Shown piece by piece: positions 36,549 through 45,106 of a DNA stretch of 64,000 nt (position 1 is the first letter of the stretch; each line of letters starts with the position of its first letter). The stretch spans positions 124,001 through 188,000 of the forward strand of contig NZ_JAUOPC010000003.1 of NCBI RefSeq assembly GCF_030546805.1, read 5' to 3'. The notes under the pieces are model-generated. The model made no database searches, was not told the origin of the DNA, and was given only the letters and a program-made list of their open reading frames with translations. This DNA comes from Cyclobacterium sp. 1_MG-2023 (GTDB taxonomy: Bacteria > Bacteroidota > Bacteroidia > Cytophagales > Cyclobacteriaceae). The position numbers and the translations under genes were made by a program.

Positions 36549-37502
36549 TTAATCCATATGCACCTCATATGTTTTTTCGATTGTATTCCCATTGACATCT
36601 TCAGCCCTAATTGTCAAATCCAAATGATCGCCACTTTCAGGAAGAATAATCTTATTTTCGCCGGATAGAAGCGTTGAAAGATCTATATTTTGATTGTCCG
36701 GCAAATCAGGTCCGCTAACCTCTGATATCCACTGAGAACTTCCCCACATTTTATCGTAGAAGTATTCATCATTGCTGACCCTGTGATTATCTTCATCGTG
36801 ATCGTGGTCTTCATCTTCCTCTTCCCCTAGTTTAATCCAGATAAAAGCCAAATCACCACTGAGTTCATGAACAGGCTTGCTAATTTCACCGGTTACGCTG
36901 AGGGCTTCACCTAAAGTGCCCAACAATTCCCCATCGTTGAGATTATTTACAGCAACTGTAGGGGCGTATTCAGTCCTAATATGGATAGTAGTCAGGTAAC
37001 TGGATCCATCTGCAAAAGAAGTTTGGTTTCCATATATATCGGTTGCCGCGATGGAGAAGTCGTACATGCCTGCCAAAACAGGTCCGCTTAATCGGGAATT
37101 GTCTCCTGACCAATAAATATCCGTGGCAGTGTTATTTACATTTACCTTGGTTGAATTTTCTGGAAATTGAAAATCAGGATCACTGGCATCTATTGCATAG
37201 ATGTCATCAACGGATAAGGTTTCAAAATCTGTCAGTACCCTCCCATGACTATGCCCATCAAAGTTCGCATGGACATTGACCTTGATTTGACCAACACCGG
37301 AGGGATCTTCAACGGAAAAACTAACAGGTATATGGTCCATTGTCTCTGTGAAAACCTCACCATGATCCGGGCTGATTTCATCTGCTGAGGCAGCATGGTC
37401 TATGGTTGGAGCTTCCAAGTCTTGTGGGTTCTCAGCAGTATTCTCACAGGAGGTAATACCAATAGCGAAAAGGCTTGCTATTAGAATGTTGATAGTCTTC
37501 AT
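36549..37502 (-). CDS. His/Asp-rich DUF4625 lipoprotein
   Basis: Exported lipoprotein of 317 residues (signal ending GITSC, Cys19). It contains two Ig-like beta-sandwich repeats of the DUF4625 type, with HIPVSFSVEDPSGVGQIKV near residue 58 and LDLTIRAEDVNGNTIEKTYEV near the C-terminus (split: LDLTIRAEDVNG, NTIEKTYEV). Acidic and histidine-rich patches (HSHGR near residue 90; EDEDHDHDEDNH near 233) look suited to binding a divalent metal. It follows the TonB receptor gene by 93 bp, but two inverted repeats sit in that gap, so it may have its own control. A role as a surface metal-binding partner of the receptor is inferred. Confidence 0.82.
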   Translation of the reverse strand: MKTINILIASLFAIGITSCENTAENPQDLEAPTIDHAASADEISPDHGEVFTETMDHIPVSFSVEDPSGVGQIKVNVHANFDGHSHGRVLTDFETLSVDDIYAIDASDPDFQFPENSTKVNVNNTATDIYWSGDNSRLSGPVLAGMYDFSIAATDIYGNQTSFADGSSYLTTIHIRTEYAPTVAVNNLNDGELLGTLGEALSVTGEISKPVHELSGDLAFIWIKLGEEEDEDHDHDEDNHRVSNDEYFYDKMWGSSQWISEVSGPDLPDNQNIDLSTLLSGENKIILPESGDHLDLTIRAEDVNGNTIEKTYEVHMD

Positions 37503-37518
37503 CTTTTAATTTTTTAAA

Positions 37519-37553
37519 TACAATATTATTGTAATTGCATGCGTGTTGCAATT
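37519..37553 (-). promoter_or_regulatory. Two adjacent inverted repeats upstream of the DUF4625 gene
   Basis: The first is a 15 bp perfect palindrome, TACAATA-T-TATTGTA (37519-37533). The second is AATTGCA-N7-TGCAATT (37533-37553). They lie 17-51 bp before the DUF4625 start on the minus strand, where a repressor would block initiation. A metal-responsive regulator (Zur-like) is my inference from the neighbours; I do not recognise the site. Confidence 0.45.
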
Positions 37554-37595
37554 GTATGTATTAAATAACAGATAAGCAAGAACAGGGGTTCAATG

Positions 37596-39974
37596 CTACT
37601 GATTTTTTATTTGGAAGGGGATTTTAAGATTAATATTTACGTTCCTCCCTTGTTCCGGTAAGTTTAAGAGCCTGTAGCGGCTCAGGTGATTGAAGTAGTA
37701 TTTATTCAATAAATTTTGTCCGCTAATTCGGAGTTTAAGCAGTTGTCTAGCAATTTTGAACTCTAGGCCTAAGCCTGCTTCTAAGAGTCCATATCCTTCT
37801 GTAACATTCTCGTTTCTGTCTATCCTGTTTTGGCTAGCTACTTGTCGGTACTCAACATATAAAGTATTGTTAGGAAACCAGAATGTCTGAATGGGTATAT
37901 CCCATTCAATTCCTGTTAAAATACTTGCAGGAGGGGATAAGGGAAGAGGCAAACTCGTATCGAGATTTTGGCTATAAACGTATTCTGCTGCAATACTAGT
38001 TTGCAAAGCAGGGGATATAGACCAATGAAATTTAATTTCTCCTCCTGCAAAAATTGCATTGTTTTGCCTGTATTCCCAAAGGGTGCCAGCACCCGGTAAG
38101 GTAGAAAATTCGGAAGTAGGGGTAAGGTAAATATAGTTGTTGTAATAGGCCAAATAAGGGCTGATCCCTATCAATATATTTTCTTTTGAAAAGGTGTAGT
38201 TTAAGTCGCCTTGAAAGCTCCTTTCACTTTTAAGGGAGCTATTCCCCAATTCATGCCTGAAATTCCCATGGTGGATGCCATTGGTGGACAATTCAATGGG
38301 AGTTGGAACGCGGTAACTACTGCCTAGGTTAAATTTAAGATTACTGTTTTTGCTAAAAATCCAGGAAAAACCTGTGGAACCACTTAAATTAGAATAGTTG
38401 CGATCAATTTCCGGATTTCTAAGGGTTTCATCTCCTGTAGCTTCTCCTGAACTGTTATAGTCAGGTTGGGAATGAGCTTCAATTTGATGTTGGGCCATGT
38501 CTAATCTTAACCCTGCATTAAGAATAAAATTTTCCTTCAACCGATATTCATGGAAATAAAATATCCCGGCAGATTTTGATTGAAATTCAGGCAATAGAAA
38601 TTCAAAACCACTAAAATCATTGTTCATCAGACTGGATTGAAGGCCAATTATCACCTGTTGTTTTTCATTTACCTGTCGGTTATACCTCAAGTTTGCGGTA
38701 TAAGTATCCAAATAAAGGCCTAAAGCAAGATTTCCATATTCTGAGGAGTTAATTCCATGTGCATGAGGCAAAGAATTTTCTTGGCGAACATTTCGCTGAT
38801 AACCTAGGTCAATTTCTAACCAATTTCTATTCAACTGAATTGTTGTATTAGAAATTACCTTGAGATGGGAGTTATCTTGGTTTGGTAATTCTATATTGCT
38901 ATAATCTCCATTGTGCCTTAAATTATAGCTACTTGGTATTCCTATTGCTCCCGTAAATAGACCCGCTTGTTGGCCAAACCTACTTACCGTAAGGGTGGAT
39001 TTTCCCCAATTTTTTCTAATCCCGGTCATTAAAGAAAAGTGTCGCTCCTTTCCAGCTGTATTTTTTAGTCGATTATCATAGACTGGCAAAACATATCCGG
39101 CATAAGTAAATTCATCAGCAGGAACCCTATAGTCTTGATAATCTTGAAATGTTAGCCTTCCTTTAAATATGAAGCCATCTTCATTTCCTTCTACCATGGC
39201 AGAATGGCTTCGCATGGCATTATTTGTTTGATAACTGTTGATCAAATGTCCTCTGATTTCTCCTTCCATTGGTAAAGGTGCCGGAGAAATGTTTATTACT
39301 CCTGACATTCCATCTGATCCATATATCAATGAGGCCGGACCTTTTACTATTTCAACCCGGTCTACATCAAAAGGATCTATTTCCAAACCATGATCGGAAC
39401 CCCATTGTTGACCCTCTTGCTTTATTCCCCGATCGTTAACTTGAATTCTATTGGAACTCATACCCCTGATCACAGGCTTACTAATTCCAACTCCTGTATT
39501 TATGGTGCTGATACCCGGCAACTTTTCCAGCGCATTAGAAAAGGTACCTGAGTTGTTTTTTTCAATGAAATTTCTGTCAATTACATCGATGGTTTGAGAT
39601 TGTTCAACCGGCCCATTTTTGAAGGGATTGGCCTCAATGGTCAGGGATTGAAGGGTAATGGCTGAAGGTTCCATTGTCCAATTGAATTCCAGATCCTTGT
39701 TTTCCAAGTGTACGGTTTGGGTGATGGACTTGTATCCCAAATGGGAAATGTGAAGGTGGTAATTTCCCGGATTCAAATTGTTCAATTCAAAACGCCCATT
39801 TTCATCGGCATAGTCTCCCGATCCAAGTTCATGAATGAGGATGGTAGCCATCAAAGGTTCACCGGAGGGATCTGTAATGAAACCACTGATGGCGTATCTT
39901 GAGCTAGCTTGTGCAAAGAGGAGGGAGTTGCCAAAGGTTAGCAGTACGAAAATTGAGAGAAAAATAAATCTCAC
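37596..39974 (-). CDS. TonB-dependent receptor, ZnuD-like (probable metal uptake)
   Basis: Outer-membrane receptor of 792 residues. In order: signal peptide (about 1-24), carboxypeptidase-regulatory-like domain (about 28-112, SGFITDPSGEPL), plug domain (about 130-235, with NALEKLPGIST, KPVIRGMSSNRIQV and VEIVKGPASLIYGSDGMSGVINI read in parts) and a 22-strand-type barrel to the C-terminus. Around residue 563 the segment TPIELSTNGIHHG, followed by HELGNSSLK, strongly resembles the His-bearing signature of ZnuD zinc receptors. Another His-rich stretch is SLPHAHG near 395. It is followed by the His-rich DUF4625 lipoprotein. Zinc is the likeliest ligand, with copper or other metals possible. Confidence 0.87.
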   Translation of the reverse strand: MRFIFLSIFVLLTFGNSLLFAQASSRYAISGFITDPSGEPLMATILIHELGSGDYADENGRFELNNLNPGNYHLHISHLGYKSITQTVHLENKDLEFNWTMEPSAITLQSLTIEANPFKNGPVEQSQTIDVIDRNFIEKNNSGTFSNALEKLPGISTINTGVGISKPVIRGMSSNRIQVNDRGIKQEGQQWGSDHGLEIDPFDVDRVEIVKGPASLIYGSDGMSGVINISPAPLPMEGEIRGHLINSYQTNNAMRSHSAMVEGNEDGFIFKGRLTFQDYQDYRVPADEFTYAGYVLPVYDNRLKNTAGKERHFSLMTGIRKNWGKSTLTVSRFGQQAGLFTGAIGIPSSYNLRHNGDYSNIELPNQDNSHLKVISNTTIQLNRNWLEIDLGYQRNVRQENSLPHAHGINSSEYGNLALGLYLDTYTANLRYNRQVNEKQQVIIGLQSSLMNNDFSGFEFLLPEFQSKSAGIFYFHEYRLKENFILNAGLRLDMAQHQIEAHSQPDYNSSGEATGDETLRNPEIDRNYSNLSGSTGFSWIFSKNSNLKFNLGSSYRVPTPIELSTNGIHHGNFRHELGNSSLKSERSFQGDLNYTFSKENILIGISPYLAYYNNYIYLTPTSEFSTLPGAGTLWEYRQNNAIFAGGEIKFHWSISPALQTSIAAEYVYSQNLDTSLPLPLSPPASILTGIEWDIPIQTFWFPNNTLYVEYRQVASQNRIDRNENVTEGYGLLEAGLGLEFKIARQLLKLRISGQNLLNKYYFNHLSRYRLLNLPEQGRNVNINLKIPFQIKNQ

Positions 39975-40070
39975 TATTATATATTGAATGATTGGAATAC
40001 TTTTTCACAACAAAGGTATCCTTATCAAACAATAATTGCAACGTAATGGCAAAGATTGACTTATTCTAAA

Positions 40071-40283
40071 TTAGGATTTCTTTAGGGGGTCTAGAAGGTA
40101 TTCGAGTCCATTGACACGAATTTCATACATTGTTTCTAGCCACATACCTAATTTGCCCTTTGGAAAGCCGTTACGTTTAAACCAGATTAAATAATGTTCA
40201 GGCACATCACAAATTAATCTGTCCTTGTACTTTCCAAAGGGCATCTTTTTAGATACGAGATCTAAAAGTATATTTCTATCCAT
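40071..40283 (-). CDS. DUF3820 family protein
   Basis: Small protein of 70 residues with the DUF3820 pattern: MPFGKYKDRLICDVPEHYL (about 14-32) and WFKRNGFPKGKLG (about 34-46). No signal or membrane helix. The family resembles a domain found beside some exonucleases and helicases, but the function is not established. Its start lies 13 bp after the stop of the upstream membrane protein gene, so the two form a small operon that precedes the TonB receptor by about 100 bp. Confidence 0.85.
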   Translation of the reverse strand: MDRNILLDLVSKKMPFGKYKDRLICDVPEHYLIWFKRNGFPKGKLGMWLETMYEIRVNGLEYLLDPLKKS

Positions 40284-40296
40284 TGGGGCTAGTTTA

Positions 40297-40728
40297 TTAA
40301 TTTAACCAAGCATCCCAAGGTATTCTACTTAAAATCATTACGAAAGCTATTCCATAAAACATATAAATGCTTCTAAATCTGCTCTTACTTTCTGTTAATT
40401 TCTTAGCCCTGCTATAGCCAATTGTGATGAGTGCAATGGCAATTATGTTGATTAATGGGTGTTCGAGGGCATACAATCTGCTCATGGAATCACCCATGGT
40501 TTCACCACTTAGATTTGACAACCCCAGAGGGCTTAAAAAATAGACTCCTATTCCTACCAACAATTGAATGTGGGCCAAAATCATTCCTATTAAACCAAAT
40601 TTTCGGTCTTTCTCAGTAAACTCTTTGCCACTCAATGCACCGATAAGTGCAGAAATAAAACTGAATATTATACCTGCCAAAACGATGTAGGCCAGAAATG
40701 AATGAAGATGCTGAAATCCGGTAGTCAT
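40297..40728 (-). CDS. Four-helix membrane protein, function unknown
   Basis: Membrane protein of 143 residues with four predicted helices (about 8-30, 45-66, 88-106 and 120-137). His residues sit near helix ends (QHLHSFLAY, ILAHIQLLVG, LEHPLINI), a pattern that leads many annotators to call such proteins cytochrome B-like, but I see no established heme-binding set. Co-oriented with and 13 bp before the DUF3820 gene. Divergent from the MFS gene. Homologues appear widespread in Bacteroidota by recollection. Confidence 0.8.
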   Translation of the reverse strand: MTTGFQHLHSFLAYIVLAGIIFSFISALIGALSGKEFTEKDRKFGLIGMILAHIQLLVGIGVYFLSPLGLSNLSGETMGDSMSRLYALEHPLINIIAIALITIGYSRAKKLTESKSRFRSIYMFYGIAFVMILSRIPWDAWLN

Positions 40729-41031
40729 GATACTTTTGATTTTCTTTTTTTAAAAAGGCTAAATAAGTAAAAAAAAGCGATTATTCCATTAGTTTCTTGT
40801 GGCTTTGTGCCAATTAATATCCAAAGCATCGTTGTGCTTACTTGTTATAAAAATATGAAGAATAATGACTTTTCATCCAAAATAAGTGTTATTGTAAATT
40901 TATATTTTGCAGATATCTAATTTTCATTCGGTTAATTGGTTTTAAAACCTAATTAATTACTTAATTTTGCGAATCGTAATTTTGCCCGCCCAAGGACCGC
41001 GATTATTTTTCTAATTAAATTATTTCCTGAG
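40729..41031. other. Divergent intergenic region, 303 bp
   Basis: AT-rich gap between the four-helix protein gene and the MFS gene. A candidate MFS promoter lies at 40936-40969. Nothing else stands out. Confidence 0.55.
40936..40969 (+). promoter_or_regulatory. Candidate promoter of the MFS gene
   Basis: TTG at 40936-40938 and TAATTTTG at 40962-40969, a match to the Bacteroidota -7 element TAnnTTTG, with 23 bp between them (upper end of the accepted range). Start codon is 63 bp downstream. Confidence 0.5.
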
Positions 41032-42312
41032 ATGAGTTATTGGAGTTTTGTATTTGAGAACAAAAAGATGTTGATTTTCGGCTTGTTGATGACTTGTCTT
41101 TCAGGGTATGGACAAACCTATCTTTTGGCCCTCTATGTGCCTTATTTGATAGAAGAGTTTTCCCTTCAGAATGCCCAAATAAGTGTTTACTATATGATTG
41201 CCACAATCGCTAGCGCATTTCTTTTACCACAGGTTGGAAAATACATTGATAAAGTAAGTTTGGTGAAATATACCTTGCTTACCACAGTAGTATTTATTCT
41301 TTCCATGGTCTTGATGAGCTTTAATCAGCATTGGTATCTATTACCGGTAGCCTTTTTTGGATTGAGAATAGCAGGGCAAGGCTTGTTCAGTCATATAGCC
41401 ATTACGTCCATGTCCAAATACTTTGTTAAAGGTAGGGGAAAGGCCATTAGTATGGCATCTTTGGGACATCCTTTTGGTCAGGCTGCTCTCCCCATCATGG
41501 TGGTGGCATTAATAAATGTTTTCGGTTGGAGACAATCCCTTTTAGTCAATGGGCTGATTGTGCTTATCATGGTTCCTCTTTACTTGTACTTTTTTATTGA
41601 TGAGAAAAAGCTGGTAGTGTATGAAGAATCCGTTGGAACCAAAGAATCCGGGCCAAAGAAAGAAATCTCCCAATGGGAAATCATGAAATCTAAAAGTTTT
41701 TGGATTTTGGCTCCCAATTTATTTGTCTTGGCTTTTGTCGTTACCGGCTTGTTTTTCTATCAGTTTGCCATTGCAGACTATAAGGGTTGGAGTCTGGAAT
41801 GGATGGCTGTTGGCCTTACATTTTATGCCATTGCAGGGTCTATTGCCATTTTGTTTTCAGGGCCCTTGATCGACAAGTATTCTGCAAGAACATTTTTCCC
41901 TTATTACCTTATCCCTTTTCTAATTGCCATCGTATTTATCTGGCAGGTAGACAATCCCTTAGTGATTTTTCCCTATATGATTTTGATGGGGGCTTCTGCA
42001 GGGGTGGGGAATTCTATCATGTCTGCTTTGCAAGTGGAATTGTTTGGCACTACCTATATTGGTAAAGTGCGGAGTATTTTTGCCTCCATAATGGTATTAA
42101 GTTCTGCCGTAGGGCCTGCCGTTTATGGTATTATTGTAGATGCCGGATACGATTTTCAGTATGTTTTTATAAGTTCAGGAATACTGATGGCAGTGGCGAT
42201 TTTGTTATCCTTTAGAATTATCCCGAATTATACTTATGCGAAAATGAAATATAAATTTAAAAAACGTGATAGGAGATTCGATTTTTTTAATATTTTTACG
42301 CTGAAACGTTAA
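41032..42312 (+). CDS. MFS transporter
   Basis: Major facilitator of 426 residues with twelve hydrophobic helices. After the first helix (KMLIFGLLMTCLSGYGQTY, about 12-30) comes a canonical pairing with a loop containing GKYIDKVS near residue 70, the MFS motif A position, and HIAITSMSKYFVKGRGKAIS near 120-140, which contains the motif-B-like Arg/Lys cluster. A central cytoplasmic loop (about 190-215, KKLVVYEESVG) separates the halves. The C-terminal tail is basic (KFKKRDRRFD). The substrate cannot be predicted. A promoter-like pair lies upstream and a small membrane protein gene follows. Confidence 0.9.
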   Translation: MSYWSFVFENKKMLIFGLLMTCLSGYGQTYLLALYVPYLIEEFSLQNAQISVYYMIATIASAFLLPQVGKYIDKVSLVKYTLLTTVVFILSMVLMSFNQHWYLLPVAFFGLRIAGQGLFSHIAITSMSKYFVKGRGKAISMASLGHPFGQAALPIMVVALINVFGWRQSLLVNGLIVLIMVPLYLYFFIDEKKLVVYEESVGTKESGPKKEISQWEIMKSKSFWILAPNLFVLAFVVTGLFFYQFAIADYKGWSLEWMAVGLTFYAIAGSIAILFSGPLIDKYSARTFFPYYLIPFLIAIVFIWQVDNPLVIFPYMILMGASAGVGNSIMSALQVELFGTTYIGKVRSIFASIMVLSSAVGPAVYGIIVDAGYDFQYVFISSGILMAVAILLSFRIIPNYTYAKMKYKFKKRDRRFDFFNIFTLKR

Positions 42313-42380
42313 TCCCGCCTTTAATTATTAATTACCCATTATCACTTAGCAATTTACTTAAACTTAATCTGCATGAACTT

Positions 42381-42410
42381 TTGTAGGCTATCTTTAAGAC
42401 ATTATATTTG
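42381..42410 (+). promoter_or_regulatory. Consensus Bacteroidota promoter for the 73-residue membrane protein gene
   Basis: TTG at 42381-42383 and TATATTTG at 42403-42410 with a 19 bp spacer, an exact match to TTG-N19-TAnnTTTG. The start codon of the small gene is 18 bp downstream, giving a short leader. Confidence 0.7.
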
Positions 42411-42428
42411 CATTTAATCCAGTGAGTT

Positions 42429-42650
42429 ATGCAGACACTTGTCACCTTATTTATCTTCACCATTTGTTACGGTTTGTTATTCCTATCTTTTTTCCCTGTA
42501 AAACCACTTAAGAGAATTAGTAATTTTACGCATAAAACGAAAAATGCCATGTACAAACAGTATGATTTGACATGGCCTTATTTTTTCTCTTTTCTTGGAG
42601 GATACCTGCTTGCTTCAATGATGGTTTATATCATTCAAGACTCTATTTAA
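42429..42650 (+). CDS. Small two-helix membrane protein
   Basis: A 73-residue protein with helices at about residues 5-24 (LVTLFIFTICYGLLFLSFF) and 50-69 (YFFSFLGGYLLASMMVYII), joined by a basic polar segment. Real-gene evidence: consensus promoter 18 bp upstream, ATG start, and a stop just 3 bp before argH ends on the other strand. No family recognised. It could be a small regulatory or transport-accessory membrane protein. Confidence 0.62.
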   Translation: MQTLVTLFIFTICYGLLFLSFFPVKPLKRISNFTHKTKNAMYKQYDLTWPYFFSFLGGYLLASMMVYIIQDSI

Positions 42651-42653
42651 TCC

Positions 42654-43982
42654 TTAAATTTCCCATAATTTTTCTTCAGCTTTCTCTGCTTCTTCAAAGT
42701 TTACCTTTGACTGATCCATCTTGTTTTTGATGGCAGGTAAACAGAGTTGACCAATGCTGCCTTCATGGCTGTGTTTGATTTTTTTACCCGGAGTAAAATC
42801 TCCTTTTTCTATATCCATCCCCACTTTTTTGTAAGCATCTCTAAATGGCATGCCTTCCAAAACCAGTCTGTTGACCTCTTCTACACTGAATAGATAGGCA
42901 TAGAATTTATCCTCCAAAAGATCCTTTTTAATGCTGATATTTTCAAGCATCAATTGAGCGATTTTCAAGCAGTCATTCAGTTGTTCAAAAGCAGGGAAAG
43001 TGGTTTCCTTGAGCAGTTGTAAGTCCCGATGGTACCCGGTACTCAAATTTGTGAGCAACATCATGATTTGTTGAGGGTAACTTTGAATTTGGTTGGTCTT
43101 TGCACGGATCAACTCAAAAACGTCAGGGTTCTTTTTATGTGGCATAATACTCGAACCTGTGGTTAGTTCATCAGGAAAACTGATAAACCCAAAATGCTGG
43201 TTCATAAACATAATCGCATCTGTAGCCAAGCGGTTTAGCGTGCCTGCAGTACCTGCCATTGCAAATGAAAGTGTTTTTTCTGTTTTCCCTCTACTATTTT
43301 GGGCATTGATGACATTGTAATGCATGTCGCCAAAACCTAGAAGTGATGTGGTCATTGTTCTGTTGAGAGGGAAAGAACTTCCATACCCTGCTGCGGAACC
43401 CAGAGGGTTTCTGTTGGAAAGGCGATAGGCTGTTTGCCATAGCTCCATGTCTTCTGCCAAACCTTCAGCAAGAGATCCAAACCATAATCCAAACGATGAA
43501 GGCATAGCCAATTGGGTATGGGTATAACCCGGCATTAAGTCATCTTTGTGTTTTTCGGCTAGCTGGGTAAGTAAGTTGAATAGATTTTCTATTTCAGTTA
43601 CCGTTTCTTTTATAGCCTTTCTATAATACAGCTTTAAATCCACCAAAACCTGGTCGTTCCTCGATCTTCCGCTGTGTAATTTTTTTCCTACATCACCATA
43701 TCGTTCTGTAAGTAAAAACTCCACTTGACTATGCACATCTTCTACCCCGGGAGCTATGCTAAACTTACCTTCTGCAATCTCATCTCGAATTTCCTTCAAA
43801 CCCTCTTTTAATATTCCCAACTCATCTTGGGTAAGCAAGCCAATGGATGCTAACATGGTGGCATGTGCCATGGATCCTGTCACATCGAATGGTGCAAGCA
43901 AAATGTCAAATTCAGGATCCCTACCTATTGTAAAAGTTTCTACTTCTTTTTTACTGGTTTTGTCTTTTTGCCAAAGCTTCAT
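42654..43982 (-). CDS. argH: Argininosuccinate lyase
   Basis: Last step of arginine synthesis: argininosuccinate to arginine and fumarate. The 442-residue protein has the fumarase/aspartase-superfamily loop GSSIMPHKKNPDVFE (about 270-284) with the catalytic Ser-Met-Pro, plus LHSGRSRNDQV (about 102-112) and MPGYTHTQLAMPSS (about 148-161) with the His of the active site. Length is slightly below the usual 455-460. Its start overlaps the end of the preceding gene by 4 bp (ATGA type). It is the promoter-distal gene of the arginine operon. Confidence 0.97.
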   Translation of the reverse strand: MKLWQKDKTSKKEVETFTIGRDPEFDILLAPFDVTGSMAHATMLASIGLLTQDELGILKEGLKEIRDEIAEGKFSIAPGVEDVHSQVEFLLTERYGDVGKKLHSGRSRNDQVLVDLKLYYRKAIKETVTEIENLFNLLTQLAEKHKDDLMPGYTHTQLAMPSSFGLWFGSLAEGLAEDMELWQTAYRLSNRNPLGSAAGYGSSFPLNRTMTTSLLGFGDMHYNVINAQNSRGKTEKTLSFAMAGTAGTLNRLATDAIMFMNQHFGFISFPDELTTGSSIMPHKKNPDVFELIRAKTNQIQSYPQQIMMLLTNLSTGYHRDLQLLKETTFPAFEQLNDCLKIAQLMLENISIKKDLLEDKFYAYLFSVEEVNRLVLEGMPFRDAYKKVGMDIEKGDFTPGKKIKHSHEGSIGQLCLPAIKNKMDQSKVNFEEAEKAEEKLWEI

Positions 43983-45064
43983 TGGTTGTTTCTTTTGGTA
44001 TTTGAAAAATAGTTTTTCAAGAGTGATACATATAATGATATTCCTTCCTTAATTTCCTCGACGAATATAAACTCATCAGCTGTATGAGATCTTGCAGAAT
44101 CACCGGGTCCAATTTTTACGGAAGGAAAAGGAATCAAAGCTTGATCCGACAATGTGGGGCTACCATACAATTCTAATCCCATCTTTTTTGCAGTGATTAC
44201 CATAGGATGGTCTTCTTTAATAGAGGAGGAATTTAATCGAAGTGACCTAGGGGTTAATTCGGCTTTTAAATTGCTTTTTAATTCTTCAAAAGCTTCCTCT
44301 AAAGTGTAGGCATCAGTAACCCGAACATCGAGCGTATAGGTGCACTTATCCGGCACCACATTGTGTTGGCTGCCTGCAGTGATGATGGTGGCAGAAACCT
44401 TATTAGGCCCTAAGAAAGGTGACTCTTTTTTAAATTTAAAATCTCTTATGGTTAATAAATCTTCAAGGCTCTTATAGATCGCATTGGTACCTTCTTCCCG
44501 AGCTGCATGACCAGCCACACCATTGACTACAGCATCTATTACCATTAATCCCTTCTCTGCTACGGCCATCTTTAATAAGGTTGGTTCCCCAACAATGGCA
44601 ACCTCTATTGCGGGCAGTTCGCTGAGAACAGATTCTATCCCTCCGCGTCCACTTATTTCTTCTTCAGCAGAAGCCACAAGCACAAGATTTACGGGCAAAG
44701 ATTGTTCATAATAAAATACGAAAGTGGCCATTAGGCTAACCAAACAGCCTCCTGCATCATTCGAGCCCAAACCAAAAAGCTTCCCATCTTTCACCACAGG
44801 TGAGTGGGGGTCTAAGGTATAACCACGGTTGGGTTTTACAGTGTCATGGTGTGAATTGAGCAAAATTGTTGGCAAAGAAGCATCGAATTGCCTATTAAAT
44901 GCCCATATATTGTTTCCTTTTCTGTGCGTATCAATTCCCTTTTTACTAAAAAATGCTGCGATAAGTTCAGCAGTTTTGTCCTCTGTTTTACTTAGAGATG
45001 GGGTACTGATAAGGGCCTTAAGTAATTCAACCGCCTCAATTTTTAATTTTGCTAAATCTTCCAA
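43979..45064 (-). CDS. argE: M20 family N-acylornithine/N-acylcitrulline deacylase (ArgE-like)
   Basis: Zinc amidohydrolase of 361 residues that removes the acyl group late in the pathway. Metal ligands: HHDTVKP (about 72-78), SNDAGG (about 103-108) and SAEEEISGRG (about 135-144) with the catalytic Glu pair. Because the carbamoyltransferase next door works on an acylated substrate, this enzyme should deacylate N-acylcitrulline rather than N-acetylornithine; that is the known logic of the Bacteroidota route but is inferred here. Followed 42 bp upstream by argB and overlapping argH by 4 bp. Confidence 0.9.
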   Translation of the reverse strand: MEDLAKLKIEAVELLKALISTPSLSKTEDKTAELIAAFFSKKGIDTHRKGNNIWAFNRQFDASLPTILLNSHHDTVKPNRGYTLDPHSPVVKDGKLFGLGSNDAGGCLVSLMATFVFYYEQSLPVNLVLVASAEEEISGRGGIESVLSELPAIEVAIVGEPTLLKMAVAEKGLMVIDAVVNGVAGHAAREEGTNAIYKSLEDLLTIRDFKFKKESPFLGPNKVSATIITAGSQHNVVPDKCTYTLDVRVTDAYTLEEAFEELKSNLKAELTPRSLRLNSSSIKEDHPMVITAKKMGLELYGSPTLSDQALIPFPSVKIGPGDSARSHTADEFIFVEEIKEGISLYVSLLKNYFSNTKRNNQ

Positions 45065-45106
45065 TTTTTTTCGTTTATAAAGGAGTAAGACCTATTTCAA
45101 TGCCAA

